Below the pieces are notes generated by a model. It had not been told where the DNA came from. It did not search any database and saw only the letters and a list, made by a program, of their open reading frames with translations. Positions 26,819 to 35,261 of a stretch of DNA of 64,000 nucleotides are shown in pieces. Numbering within the stretch: position 1 is the first letter of the stretch; each line of letters opens with the position of its first letter. The position numbers and the translations under genes are program-made. Source of the stretch: Endozoicomonas sp. NE40 (GTDB lineage Bacteria; Pseudomonadota; Gammaproteobacteria; Pseudomonadales; Endozoicomonadaceae); assembly GCF_040549045.1 (NCBI RefSeq), contig NZ_JBEWTB010000003.1:23478-87477 (forward strand), in the 5' to 3' direction.

Positions 26819-27328
26819 TTAGTATCCTTTTCCAGACAGAAGCTCAGCCCAGTTGTATCGAATCGTGCCAGATGGTTTAACGATGGCAGTACGATCCTCA
26901 ACACTCAGGTCAGTGGCGTCCAGCTTGATAAAGCAATGGGACAGCCGGAATCTCAGCGGTTCCACACCATTTGGCAGAGACTCACAGATCAGCTTCAGCT
27001 CCAGGGTCAGATACTCTTTTTTGGCAACCGAGTCACGGATCATTTCCAGCACAGCACCAGATATCACTTCTTTGAAAGTGATCGACATTTCGCCGCTGTT
27101 GTTGTACGACCCCTGTTGTGTGAATTGCACACCGAGAGGCGCAAAGGTTTCAATCTCTTCCCTGGAGAAAGCGGGAATCTGGGTTGCCTGCACCAGGGTT
27201 GAAAACTTCTCTTTGCCTTTGATGATCAGCTCAAAGTTACTACTGACCGCACCTTCACCCATGGCAAGGTGTTGGTCATACGCTCTTTTCAGGAGCTTAA
27301 TATCGCCCTTTGCATTTGCTATAGACAT
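26819..27328 (-). CDS. Tail tube protein, gp19-like
   Basis: A 169-residue protein. NFELIIKGKEKFSTLVQATQIPAFSREEIETFAPLGVQFTQQG is followed by GEMSITFKEVISGAVLEMIRDSVAKKEYLTLELKL. The pattern 'F.V.I.G...L.......P........E......G......G......I.F.E' and the beta-hairpin-rich rest fit tail tube proteins of contractile phages. Many copies would stack as hexamers inside the sheath. The sheath gene lies three genes upstream. Confidence 0.68.
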   Translation of the reverse strand: MSIANAKGDIKLLKRAYDQHLAMGEGAVSSNFELIIKGKEKFSTLVQATQIPAFSREEIETFAPLGVQFTQQGSYNNSGEMSITFKEVISGAVLEMIRDSVAKKEYLTLELKLICESLPNGVEPLRFRLSHCFIKLDATDLSVEDRTAIVKPSGTIRYNWAELLSGKGY

Positions 27329-27338
27329 TTACTACCAC

Positions 27339-28004
27339 TCAATAAATTTCATCGATGTTCAACAGGGTTTTGGTGGAAACTTCAAGGGAAACGTCAGCAG
27401 ACAACAGGTAGCCATCAGGGGACTTAGGGCCGTCCAGCGGTACAGATACCGACTGAATAATGCAACGCTCATAGATGACAGTCCGGCCAATATTCAGAAT
27501 GACCTCGCCGGGAATTCGCCCCGTAGCATTTCCATGCTCATCATCACTGGACTCTCCCCCAAACTGCTCTTTAACCTTGTCCCATACCGCCGTTGCGCTA
27601 ATCGGTAACGCTCCTTTAAGGTCAGGAGCCTGCATTCGTTCCAGTGCCGATATGGCGCCTTCTACTTCGTTGGCAGGGTTATCCCTGGCATAAAGGGTCA
27701 GCGTTATGCTGAAGCTGTGAGGCTGGTTGCCTGACCAGATTTGAGTACTGGAGAGCGTTGTTTCAGTGGTCAGTCCGGTTTCGGCCTGAAGCAAACCACC
27801 GGACTTCTGCAACTTGTTACCTACTGAGTCACCCTGAAGCGGTTGCGACCAGTTAGCCTGGACCGACTTACTGGTTCCTTCACCAATAACTCCGACAACG
27901 CAGGTGTTACCCTGCATGATCCATACTTTGTGATATGGCGAAAGCCGGTCATCGGTGACGCCTAAAACGTTCTGAGGTGGTTTACGCCATATCAGGTTTG
28001 CCAT
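27339..28004 (-). CDS. Tube-cap/baseplate-tube junction protein (gp48/gp54-like)
   Basis: A 221-residue protein. HSFSITLTLYARDNPANEVEGAISALERMQAPDLKG, then IPGEVILNIGRTVIYERCIIQSVSVPL and LLSADVSLEVST, form a beta-rich fold with the order seen in baseplate-tube junction proteins. These sit between the hub and the first tube ring. Placement directly next to the tube protein supports this. It could instead be a minor tube-like protein. Confidence 0.5.
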   Translation of the reverse strand: MANLIWRKPPQNVLGVTDDRLSPYHKVWIMQGNTCVVGVIGEGTSKSVQANWSQPLQGDSVGNKLQKSGGLLQAETGLTTETTLSSTQIWSGNQPHSFSITLTLYARDNPANEVEGAISALERMQAPDLKGALPISATAVWDKVKEQFGGESSDDEHGNATGRIPGEVILNIGRTVIYERCIIQSVSVPLDGPKSPDGYLLSADVSLEVSTKTLLNIDEIY

Positions 28005-28007
28005 GGA

Positions 28008-28673
28008 TCACATACCCCGTTGCTTACGCACACGCATGGATTTTTTGCGGGAGCGGCGTGCAGAGCTGTTATGAGCCTTGCGACGGGCTTTCTTCAAAGC
28101 GGCCCGCTGCGCACTGGTACGGCGCTTTTTACGCAACGGGCGTTTTTTGATTTGCACCTTGCCATTACGCACGACCTTGCGACGGGCAGAGTCGGTAATC
28201 AGGGAAGCGGACACCGCAAAGTTGCCAATCAGCTCCTCATCACTGCTCTCACTTTCTGCCATTTTCCCTGACAGATGCTCGCCCAGAGATTCAGCCGCAT
28301 CGTCAGAACCATCGATAGCCGCCGCTACCTGCGATTCACTGCCGCCCAGTTGTGCCAGGGCGTCAGCAGTCGTCGAGCGCAGACCGTCGTAGAAGTCCTC
28401 TTCCAGCTCATTGCCTTCACCGTCTTCGTCGTCTTCAGACGCCAGGCCGGCAATCAGGTCATTCAGATACTCAGCGCTGTAATCACCGTCTTCGATCCAG
28501 GTCAAAGCTACGGCCATACCAGTCGCTCGCAGCTCTTTTTCGCCCATATCGTCAACAGCAGCATCCATTACATGCTGTGAGACTTCTTCGTCCTGTTTTT
28601 TTGGCTGGCCGTACCCGGCGTAAGGGCTCCAGTCATCTTCCGGCACAAGCGAATTAAACGCACCTACGTCCAT
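28008..28673 (-). CDS. Virion-associated protein with acidic middle and very basic tail
   Basis: A 221-residue protein starting at 28673, where GGAGG lies 6 nt upstream; the frame extends further but without an SD. The middle is acidic (GLASEDDEDGEGNELEEDF). The last 60 residues are almost wholly basic (KKRPLRKKRRTSAQRAALKK...KKSMRVRKQRGM), resembling a protamine-like nucleic-acid-binding tail. It sits between the sheath gene and the tube genes. DNA condensation or tail-chaperone roles are both possible; neither is shown. Confidence 0.6.
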   Translation of the reverse strand: MDVGAFNSLVPEDDWSPYAGYGQPKKQDEEVSQHVMDAAVDDMGEKELRATGMAVALTWIEDGDYSAEYLNDLIAGLASEDDEDGEGNELEEDFYDGLRSTTADALAQLGGSESQVAAAIDGSDDAAESLGEHLSGKMAESESSDEELIGNFAVSASLITDSARRKVVRNGKVQIKKRPLRKKRRTSAQRAALKKARRKAHNSSARRSRKKSMRVRKQRGM

Positions 28674-28684
28674 TCTGAACCTCC

Positions 28685-30280
28685 TTACTTGATTAAAATG
28701 GGTTGCATGGCAATACGACGGCCGACGCCGGTCACGCACACAGCGATGGTCACTTGCCACAGATCAAGCTCTACCTGCTCAATCATGATCTGGTAGGGTT
28801 CGTCGCCATCTTCCGGGTTGCGAGGTGTCACCAGAGCACCGGACTGCACCCGGGCATCACAGATGTCACGACACATATCAAGCAAAGCGCCTTCAGTCAG
28901 ACCGTCTGGCTCAAATTTGACAATACGGGCCGCTTTTACGAACTCATGACTGATGTCGTTCAGCACAGCACCCACATGCTCAAAACGCAGATAGTTTTCA
29001 GCGTTCCAGGTGGTCAGGCAGTCACCGATCACCGCACCGTTATTGACCGGATTGATTCGGGCTGCAGCCAGCTCAGCAGGTTCTACCTGATCGGTGTAAT
29101 GCAGTGGCTCAACACCACGACGACCCACTACACCACGGTTATCACCGGCATTGGTAAAGTGCGCACCACGCACGTCAACACGACCTGTTGGCGCAGTCAG
29201 ACAGCGACCTTTACCGGCTGTAGCCGTACCGGAAACACCCCAGATGGATTTACCACCAAACCATTCATCGTTAGCCCGATACGGGTAGTGGTAGCCCTGG
29301 CACAGGTAGTTATTGATCTGGGCATCACGAATCCACTCAATCGCCGCCTTTTCGGTCAGGGCCGGCGGGATGTCATAGCGGAATTGCGCCAGCTTACCGG
29401 AAGCAATGTGCAGGTAATCAGCGATTACGTTAGCGTCATACTGACCAGCGGCGAACATCAGATCGATATCCAGCTGAGGCGCACCGAGCATGGACCAGGC
29501 TTTTTTAAAGTCGTCGGCTTTTGGCTTGCCGCCGTTGGTTCCACCAGCGAATTCACCTTCCACCTTGTCCAGACTGGATACACTGGCATTCAGGGCAACA
29601 GCGGCACGGAAACGACTGCCACGCTCTTCCAGCAGGGCCGGCAGGTACACAGTACGGTTTTCGTCGTCTTTATCGTCTTCTCCCAGACCCGCCACAAAGG
29701 ACTCATTTGGGATATTGACGAACTCGCCGGAGATTTTTTCCTGAAACAGAATGCTGAAACGGCCTTTATCAGCATCAACATTGCTGATCACGACACGACG
29801 GTTATCACTGGGATCACCATCTTTCGGCCAGACTGCCAGAATTGCACCGTCAGCCAGCTTCACGTCATTACCGTAAGGCAGAGCCTCGGTTACAACGTCC
29901 ATATCTTTATCGGCCTGGGCTTTTTTCTGGGCTTTTTTACCAGCCGGTTCACCGCCGCCAGTAGCAGGTTTCAGCTGAATAACCGGATACTTGGCATCAG
30001 ACGCAATAACACGCACCAGGGTTACACGGTCACAGCCTTCCAGTGCGTCTTTAACGTGACGCATACCTTCAGCCTCAGCACCGTGAGACATTGGCAGAGG
30101 CTTACCACACTTGTCTTGCCAGTTTGCCCGGGTAACAGTGAACGGCTTGCCCACTTCACCCCGACGCATAACAACCGCTGTTGCCGCTGTTACGCTGAGG
30201 TCTGTCGCAAGGGAAAAATTGTTATCGATTGGCGGCAGGACGTATACGCCCGGAGCCGCCGTTACTACGCTCGGAATCAT
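28685..30280 (-). CDS. Tail sheath protein
   Basis: A 531-residue protein. The N-terminus MIPSVVTAAPGVYVLPPID and the C-terminal block (YLRFEHVGAVLNDISHEFVKAARIVKFEPDGL...ALLDMCRDICDARVQSGALVTPRN, ending MQPILIK) are those of contractile sheath subunits, whose C-terminal domain exchanges strands with neighbours. It polymerises around the tube and contracts at infection. The start overlaps the TAA of the collagen-like gene as TAATG. The reverse strand has a long open frame here, which is only a shadow. Confidence 0.85.
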   Translation of the reverse strand: MIPSVVTAAPGVYVLPPIDNNFSLATDLSVTAATAVVMRRGEVGKPFTVTRANWQDKCGKPLPMSHGAEAEGMRHVKDALEGCDRVTLVRVIASDAKYPVIQLKPATGGGEPAGKKAQKKAQADKDMDVVTEALPYGNDVKLADGAILAVWPKDGDPSDNRRVVISNVDADKGRFSILFQEKISGEFVNIPNESFVAGLGEDDKDDENRTVYLPALLEERGSRFRAAVALNASVSSLDKVEGEFAGGTNGGKPKADDFKKAWSMLGAPQLDIDLMFAAGQYDANVIADYLHIASGKLAQFRYDIPPALTEKAAIEWIRDAQINNYLCQGYHYPYRANDEWFGGKSIWGVSGTATAGKGRCLTAPTGRVDVRGAHFTNAGDNRGVVGRRGVEPLHYTDQVEPAELAAARINPVNNGAVIGDCLTTWNAENYLRFEHVGAVLNDISHEFVKAARIVKFEPDGLTEGALLDMCRDICDARVQSGALVTPRNPEDGDEPYQIMIEQVELDLWQVTIAVCVTGVGRRIAMQPILIK

Positions 30281-30666
30281 TAATAAACAGGCTCCAAAAA
30301 TGGATATTTATCCAACAGTCGTTTAACAATCGTCTGAGGGGCTTCAGTGACCGACGATGTGCTTTGAGGCACTACATCAATGCGGTATTTGCGGGTATGG
30401 AGGCTGATTGCCAGACTGCCATGATTGGTAATGGCCCTGATAAGAGGCACAGAACCACCATCACCCGGTACTCCATCTTCACCAGGGCGGCCGCCAGGGG
30501 AACCGTCATCACCAGGTACGCCATCTTCACCCGGCACACCTTCATCCTCAGTGACTACAGGGTTTTCAACGGATGCCTGATCATCAGTCACATCAGTATC
30601 TTCGACTTTTTTGGCGGCAGGCTTGCGGGTACTGGTCGCTTTTTTCTCGGTTGGCTTCTTTGCCAT
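30280..30666 (-). CDS. Collagen-like repeat protein
   Basis: A 128-residue protein in three parts: a Lys/Ala/Pro N-terminus (AKKPTEKKATSTRKPAAKK), a Gly-X-Y stretch of about 28 residues (residues 43-70) with GVPGEDG repeated, and a C-terminal domain (IRAITNHGSLAISLHTRKYRIDVVPQ). Collagen-like triple helices in phage proteins form trimeric fibres or head/tail appendages. Trimer formation is likely; attachment site is unknown. It sits between capsid and sheath genes. Its SD lies in a hairpin that has a competing partner upstream. Confidence 0.65.
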   Translation of the reverse strand: MAKKPTEKKATSTRKPAAKKVEDTDVTDDQASVENPVVTEDEGVPGEDGVPGDDGSPGGRPGEDGVPGDGGSVPLIRAITNHGSLAISLHTRKYRIDVVPQSTSSVTEAPQTIVKRLLDKYPFLEPVY

Positions 30667-30672
30667 ACTTCA

Positions 30673-30703
30673 CTCCCGATAGCGGGAGCCCCGTAAGGCT
30701 CCC
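30673..30703 (-). promoter_or_regulatory. Mutually exclusive hairpins controlling the collagen-like gene
   Basis: In the RNA, hairpin 1 pairs GGGAGCC with GGCTCCC (plus 30684-30690 with 30697-30703, 7 bp, 6-nt loop). Hairpin 2 pairs CTCCCG with CGGGAG (plus 30673-30678 with 30683-30688, 6 bp, tetraloop). They share the CTCCC strand and cannot form together. Hairpin 2 hides the GGGAG Shine-Dalgarno 6 nt before the ATG; hairpin 1 frees it. The element lies between the capsid stop and this ATG. Confidence 0.55.
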
Positions 30704-30712
30704 TGTACCTGA

Positions 30713-32332
30713 TTAGATGCTGTTCAACACTTCATCTTTGGCAACCAGACGCAGCTTGCGGAAGTACTTGCGACCCAGGTATGGGTGCAGGTCACGATAA
30801 GCCAGCTCATAGAGCGTGTTTTCGTGGCGCAGATTACGCAGGATTGGGTGGGCATAGTTGATAGCGGAAATCGCATCAGCACCGACATAACCGGCGTCAC
30901 CATGGGAACGGCCTTTCGCATAGCAAAGGATCGCCCACGGATCGTCCATGAATGGATCTTCTTTCAGGTCATAACCCCACAATTTACCGACGTAATGCGG
31001 TTGTGGAATATGGCGATAACCCGGCGCACGTTGGAAGTGTGGCGCACCAATAGACTTCAGCAGCGCAGCGGCTTTCGGGCCACAAACCATACCCACCAGA
31101 CCGGAGGTTTTGGTTTCGACCATCATTTCCATGCTGATGTTTTCCAGCGTCTCGGCCAGGGCTTCGTAGTGGTCACGGAAGCTCAGACCCACCGGAATGC
31201 TGCGACACCATTCATGCTCACCGCTCACGAAGAAATACATATCGTTCAGACGACGACGGTCTTTTTCAGCAGAGAGCAGGTTGCGAGCGTTCTGCAGTTG
31301 CATGGCGTTCAGGTCGAGGTTGAATTCTCTCTTTGCGCCAAACGCCGCTTGGATGGAAGCAGAGGAAGCCAGGGCGGACTCATGCGGGTACAGGGTCCAG
31401 GACTCCATCTCGTGATCGATCATCGGGATCAGCTCAGGCTGAGATTCGATATTCACGTCAAACGCCACATGAACATCAATGCCAGTCTTGATCGCCTCAC
31501 TGAAGTCGATAATGATCTTACCTTTCTCGTAATCCACAGTACCGGTTACGACCACGGTGCTACCACCCTGGGAGAACTGACCAATCAGCTGACCGGAGCC
31601 GGTATCTTTTGCCACAACGTTACGGTCAACGTACACACGCACACGACCGGAATAGATTGGCATCACACGACCTTGATCAGCCTGGGTGCTGTACTCAAAT
31701 CGCTTATCTTCGCCGTTACCAGTACCGGCGAGGCGGCGCTGATCCAAAGTCGTGTATTGACCCATAAAATCAATATCAATGCGGTCGCCTTTTTCCAAAT
31801 CACCGAATGTGCTGCCTGCACGACGATGGATTCTGAAAATTTCAGACTTGTCATAATTAGCGGGGATATGGGTGATCATATCCGCTGTGACGGACATCAG
31901 CATTGTCGGAACAACCAAGGCGACTTGATGGTTACGTTTGATCAGACCATCGCTGACCGACATTGAGCCCTGAGTGTTGGAGCCTGCGCCTGTCGCATTG
32001 TCCATGATCTCTTTCAGACCGTCAGACTGAGGGTTCAGCATGTTTTCGACGGTGTGCATGGCTGATGCCATCATTTCGTCAGATGGCAGGTGTCCGTGTT
32101 GTTTCTCGTAGGCACGAACAGACTGAGCCGCCAGACCCGCAATGAAGTCACGACCTTCGCCAGCGGCATCAAAAATAGAATCTTCGGCTTCGGCTTTGAT
32201 GTTGTCAGAGCGAACAGCAGAATCGGTGATGAATTCGCCACGATCCTGATCTACCTGGGGATCAACCAATACACGACGGAATTCTTTGGCACGCTTGGCG
32301 ATTTGATCCAAACGCTGTTGGTACTTATCCAT
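30713..32332 (-). CDS. Major capsid protein
   Basis: A 539-residue protein. An N-terminal helical section (KRAKEFRRVLVDPQVDQDRG; LPSDEMMASAMHTVENML) could be a scaffold-like delta domain. The HK97-like core follows with a long spine-type helix and P-domain strands (WTLYPHESALASSASIQAAFGAKREFNLDLNAMQLQNARNLLSAEKD) and a C-terminal block (AYRDLHPYLGRKYFRKLRLVAKDEVLNSI). Size and position upstream of sheath and tube agree with the capsid gene of P1/T4-like phages. It is the first gene after a hairpin leader. No separate prohead protease is seen in the window. Confidence 0.72.
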   Translation of the reverse strand: MDKYQQRLDQIAKRAKEFRRVLVDPQVDQDRGEFITDSAVRSDNIKAEAEDSIFDAAGEGRDFIAGLAAQSVRAYEKQHGHLPSDEMMASAMHTVENMLNPQSDGLKEIMDNATGAGSNTQGSMSVSDGLIKRNHQVALVVPTMLMSVTADMITHIPANYDKSEIFRIHRRAGSTFGDLEKGDRIDIDFMGQYTTLDQRRLAGTGNGEDKRFEYSTQADQGRVMPIYSGRVRVYVDRNVVAKDTGSGQLIGQFSQGGSTVVVTGTVDYEKGKIIIDFSEAIKTGIDVHVAFDVNIESQPELIPMIDHEMESWTLYPHESALASSASIQAAFGAKREFNLDLNAMQLQNARNLLSAEKDRRRLNDMYFFVSGEHEWCRSIPVGLSFRDHYEALAETLENISMEMMVETKTSGLVGMVCGPKAAALLKSIGAPHFQRAPGYRHIPQPHYVGKLWGYDLKEDPFMDDPWAILCYAKGRSHGDAGYVGADAISAINYAHPILRNLRHENTLYELAYRDLHPYLGRKYFRKLRLVAKDEVLNSI

Positions 32333-32414
32333 TACAGACTACGACTCCATTGGAATTTGTAGCCTGTAACGGTATTGAGGGCAGGTAAACTTGTACTTTA
32401 AATAAAATTTTTGG
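32332..32414 (-). promoter_or_regulatory. Late leader of the capsid operon with start-codon hairpin
   Basis: The AT box AAAATTTTATTTAAAG (minus) lies 66 nt before the ATG. TTACAGGCTAC (plus 32359-32369) pairs over 11 bp, one of them G-U, with GTAGTCTGTAA (plus 32332-32342), ending on the A of the start codon. The loop exposes GGAGT, so here the stem may bring a distant SD near the ATG rather than hide it. Confidence 0.6.
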
Positions 32415-32427
32415 TCGGGCTTTTTTT

Positions 32428-33159
32428 CTAACTGTCCACAATATCCTTGATTTCATCACTGGCAACAGAGTCAAACACCATCGCCAGACAGGGGTCATCA
32501 GCCCAGTCACCCAACAGGGATGACAGAGCAAAATTTTCCAGACCGCCATCTAAGATGCGCTGTGCGTTCTGCTCATGCTCCATAAACTCACGCAGTTTGT
32601 CGCCGGATATACCCAGCTTGTCCAGCTTATCCATCAGCCTTGCCAGTTTACTTGAGTCCAGGTTGCCATCGTCATCAACCACTGATTCAAAATCACCGGT
32701 CATATCGTCGGCGTCACGCACCAGGTCATCGACTTTATCCTGACCAATACCACCAATAGAGCCAAGGGCCTCTAATACGCTGTTACAGCTACCGCTTCGG
32801 CCACCGCTGGCCTCGTCATTAATCTTGATAGCCACATCAAAACGGGCTACAGACTGCGTTAAATTACCGGTCATAGAACCGGCATGAGACACCAGATCAC
32901 CACTACTTTCTGACACACTGCCTGATATTTTTTCTAGTTTTTCTTCCAGCTTTTCCAGCTCGGCAATATCCGGGCAATCACAAGGGTCCAGGATGTGAGG
33001 GCAGTTCTTTTTTGCCCGTTCCATGGCTTCATCCATCAATTCCTGCAAGAGCACAAACTGATTATTCAGGTCGGTGTTACCCGCTGATAACGGGTTGCTG
33101 ATTGCACCCGGGTTAGCCAGGGCCTTATACAGGGCTATCTGCTTAGGATCGTTAAACAT
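32428..33159 (-). CDS. Tail/baseplate-associated protein, unknown
   Basis: A 243-residue protein with an N-terminal FNDPKQIALYKALANPGAISNPLSAGNTDLNNQF. The next part is helical with Cys residues (NCPHILDPCDCPDI), then an acidic, low-complexity helical C-terminal half. No enzyme motif. It is the last gene of the spike operon, next to the PAAR-like tip gene, so a spike- or hub-associated role is plausible. I do not recognise a named family. Confidence 0.5.
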   Translation of the reverse strand: MFNDPKQIALYKALANPGAISNPLSAGNTDLNNQFVLLQELMDEAMERAKKNCPHILDPCDCPDIAELEKLEEKLEKISGSVSESSGDLVSHAGSMTGNLTQSVARFDVAIKINDEASGGRSGSCNSVLEALGSIGGIGQDKVDDLVRDADDMTGDFESVVDDDGNLDSSKLARLMDKLDKLGISGDKLREFMEHEQNAQRILDGGLENFALSSLLGDWADDPCLAMVFDSVASDEIKDIVDS

Positions 33160-33167
33160 TGCTGTCC

Positions 33168-33458
33168 TTAAAGGGTGTGAAGCGGATCGCCACCAATCAG
33201 CGTTTCACCGCAAGATGCTACAGAACCGGCATTACAGACCGCACGACCATTGATCGTGTGCCGTGATTGCCCGGTATTGGTGACAGAGCCGTGAGGGCTT
33301 TGGTTACTGGACGTTGGGATATGCGTCCCCAGGGTATCGCCTACGCAGACAACAGCTACGCCATTAACGGTATGCAGTGATTCCCCGACAATGGTGGGTC
33401 TGGGCAGGTAACTGCCATGGCCGGAGGTCATGGTTTTGCCCACTACACAAATGGTCAT
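33168..33458 (-). CDS. PAAR-like spike tip protein
   Basis: A 96-residue protein rich in Gly and His with the repeated pattern G..L.....H.VNG..V..VGD..G.H, then SPHGSV, R.TINGRAV, CGE. These are the beta-hairpin repeats of PAAR proteins, which cap the tail spike with a zinc-bound cone. It directly follows and overlaps the gp5/gpV-like spike gene by four bases, the expected partner. Confidence 0.78.
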   Translation of the reverse strand: MTICVVGKTMTSGHGSYLPRPTIVGESLHTVNGVAVVCVGDTLGTHIPTSSNQSPHGSVTNTGQSRHTINGRAVCNAGSVASCGETLIGGDPLHTL

Positions 33459-34252
33459 CCTAGCGTCTCCACAAATCTCGGTGCTTTAACGGTAAACGGT
33501 GCGCCTGATACATTGTTGATGCCACCACCGGCATCGATGTTAATGCTACCGGAGGCTTTCAGATCGATATCACTACCCGCTTCCAGACTTACCCCTTTGC
33601 CAGCATTCACCATGGCATCACCATCGACATTAATTTCAGCATTGCCTGACAGTACATTGATGACCAGAGAGCCGCCTGATTCTACTTCGGTACTCTCCCG
33701 GGAGGAAAAGAACGCACTGTTTTCAGAGTGCAGGACGGTATGCCCCTGCTCTGATATCTCAAACGCCGTGCCAGTTGCCCTATGGGTAATGCGATACACG
33801 CCAGGGCGCTCGGTTTCGATGACAATGCCGTGTTGACTGTCCACCCGGCTTTCGTGGTACTCGGCAATATCCGGCACTGGCTCGTTACCGGTACGCTTAT
33901 GCTCTATGCGCTTTTCGCCATCCCAGGCTTCATGTGGCAGGTTTGGCTTATAGTCCGGGTTGTGATGGATAGAGCCTACAATCAGCGGTCGGCGGGTATC
34001 GATTTCGCCGTGGGTTTGATGGGGGAAATGTACCCACACATAATCACCAATATGACACGGCTGGAAATAGCCGCTATTGGTTCTGGCGCCCACTGGCAGC
34101 AGGTAATCCGCCCAGGGCAGGTCGGCATCAGGAATATCGTCCATCATACCGAATACACGCACCCTGACCCTTAGTAATCCTTCCGGATCATCATCACAAA
34201 CGATTGCCGCCTCATGGTACAGGCGCTCATTATTAGTTAACGGTAACAGCAC
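33455..34252 (-). CDS. Baseplate spike protein, gpV/gp5-like
   Basis: A 265-residue protein with a GTG start. Residues 15-110 form an OB-fold (LLRVRVRVFGMMDDIPDADLPWADYLLPVG...GYFQPCHIGDYVWVHFPHQ...RRPLIVGSIHH), the mark of gp5/VgrG/gpV proteins. The C-terminal part (INVLSGNAEINVDGDAMVNAGKGVSLEAGSDIDLKASGSIN) is a triple beta-helix. It pierces the outer membrane. There is no lysozyme domain, unlike T4 gp5. The PAAR gene follows and the hub gene precedes. Confidence 0.85.
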   Translation of the reverse strand: MLLPLTNNERLYHEAAIVCDDDPEGLLRVRVRVFGMMDDIPDADLPWADYLLPVGARTNSGYFQPCHIGDYVWVHFPHQTHGEIDTRRPLIVGSIHHNPDYKPNLPHEAWDGEKRIEHKRTGNEPVPDIAEYHESRVDSQHGIVIETERPGVYRITHRATGTAFEISEQGHTVLHSENSAFFSSRESTEVESGGSLVINVLSGNAEINVDGDAMVNAGKGVSLEAGSDIDLKASGSINIDAGGGINNVSGAPFTVKAPRFVETLG

Positions 34253-34262
34253 AATAAAAACT

Positions 34263-35261
34263 CTAAATCAGTGACTCGGGCAGAACACCCTTAATGCGAC
34301 AGTGGTACTTTTGAAAGGTGTACTGGTGCGCTACCGTACCTATGACTATTTTCTCCGGCAGGGATTCCAGCAGGGGACTTTCCAGATTTTCCCGGTTCCA
34401 GGTAATGCTGATTGCCAGCCCGGAACTTAAACCACCCTGACCGTGCAGAAACGCATCCAGCACCGGAACCGGCAGAGTCGCCATGTTGTTCAGCGTCAGC
34501 GAACTGGTCAGCCCGGTAAACTCAGCCGGATAACCCTCTGTGCCACTGGACTCAATCAGTCCATCTGCTTTGTGCCAGCCGACATAATGACGGGCAGACT
34601 TGTCACGCAACACGTTATGCGCACTGATCTGGCGATATGCGCCCAGCTGGAAACGTTGCCGGTTATCGTTGTAGTGATAGTCAAAGGCAGAATCAGCATT
34701 AAACAGATCATCCAGCGGCTTATAAATCAGCTTGCCACGACAATAAAACGCTACACAGCCCTGCTCTTTTGCCATTTTCCTGATCAACCCTGACGGTCGT
34801 TTACCCGGCAACAGGTGATAAGGCTCCACGACCGGCGGTTCTGCCGCATCAATGTCAATATCCGGTACTAATTCAGACAGTATTTGCCGTGCCGTCATAT
34901 CAACAAAAAAGCGGCCCGTATCAGCCGGTTGCTTTAAGGCATTAACGACACTGGAAAGGCAATTCAGCGTTAAAACATCGTCCTCACTGACAGGCGTGCT
35001 GAGAATGTCAAAGTCTTCTGTCAGGTGCATATTGTCACTGACATAAGGATCAGCCAGAGTCGCACGAATAACACCACCCTCACTAATGCCAACGTCCTCA
35101 CGGAAAACGCCCTCGTAATCATTCAGCCGAACAATGAGCTTGGGGCCTGACAGATCAATGGTTTCAATGTAAACCAGACTTTTCAGGAACCCGATATCAA
35201 GCTCTTGTTCGCCGTCGTCATCAATGTACGTCAGGCTTTGAACAAATATGGATTCAGCCAT
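34263..35261 (-). CDS. Baseplate hub protein, gp27/gpD-like
   Basis: A 332-residue protein from the ATG at 35261; six extra residues are possible from a TTG. The N-terminus (IFVQSLTYIDDDGEQELDIGFLKSLVYIETIDLSGPKLIVRLND), followed by a domain with FVDMTARQILSELVPDI and KMAKEQGCVAFYCRGKLIYKPL, follows the plan of gpD/gp27 late-control proteins. These form the trimeric hub between tube and spike. It overlaps the preceding gene by 8 nt and is followed by the spike gene, as in P2 and Mu. Confidence 0.72.
   Translation of the reverse strand: MAESIFVQSLTYIDDDGEQELDIGFLKSLVYIETIDLSGPKLIVRLNDYEGVFREDVGISEGGVIRATLADPYVSDNMHLTEDFDILSTPVSEDDVLTLNCLSSVVNALKQPADTGRFFVDMTARQILSELVPDIDIDAAEPPVVEPYHLLPGKRPSGLIRKMAKEQGCVAFYCRGKLIYKPLDDLFNADSAFDYHYNDNRQRFQLGAYRQISAHNVLRDKSARHYVGWHKADGLIESSGTEGYPAEFTGLTSSLTLNNMATLPVPVLDAFLHGQGGLSSGLAISITWNRENLESPLLESLPEKIVIGTVAHQYTFQKYHCRIKGVLPESLI

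Noticed and set aside
28703..30283. 526-codon open frame on the plus strand opposite the sheath gene
   Set aside because: It mirrors the codon structure of the sheath gene, has no ribosome site and no family features; a shadow frame.
30785..31966. 393-codon plus-strand frame opposite the capsid gene
   Set aside because: Shadow of the capsid gene; no promoter, SD or domain features.
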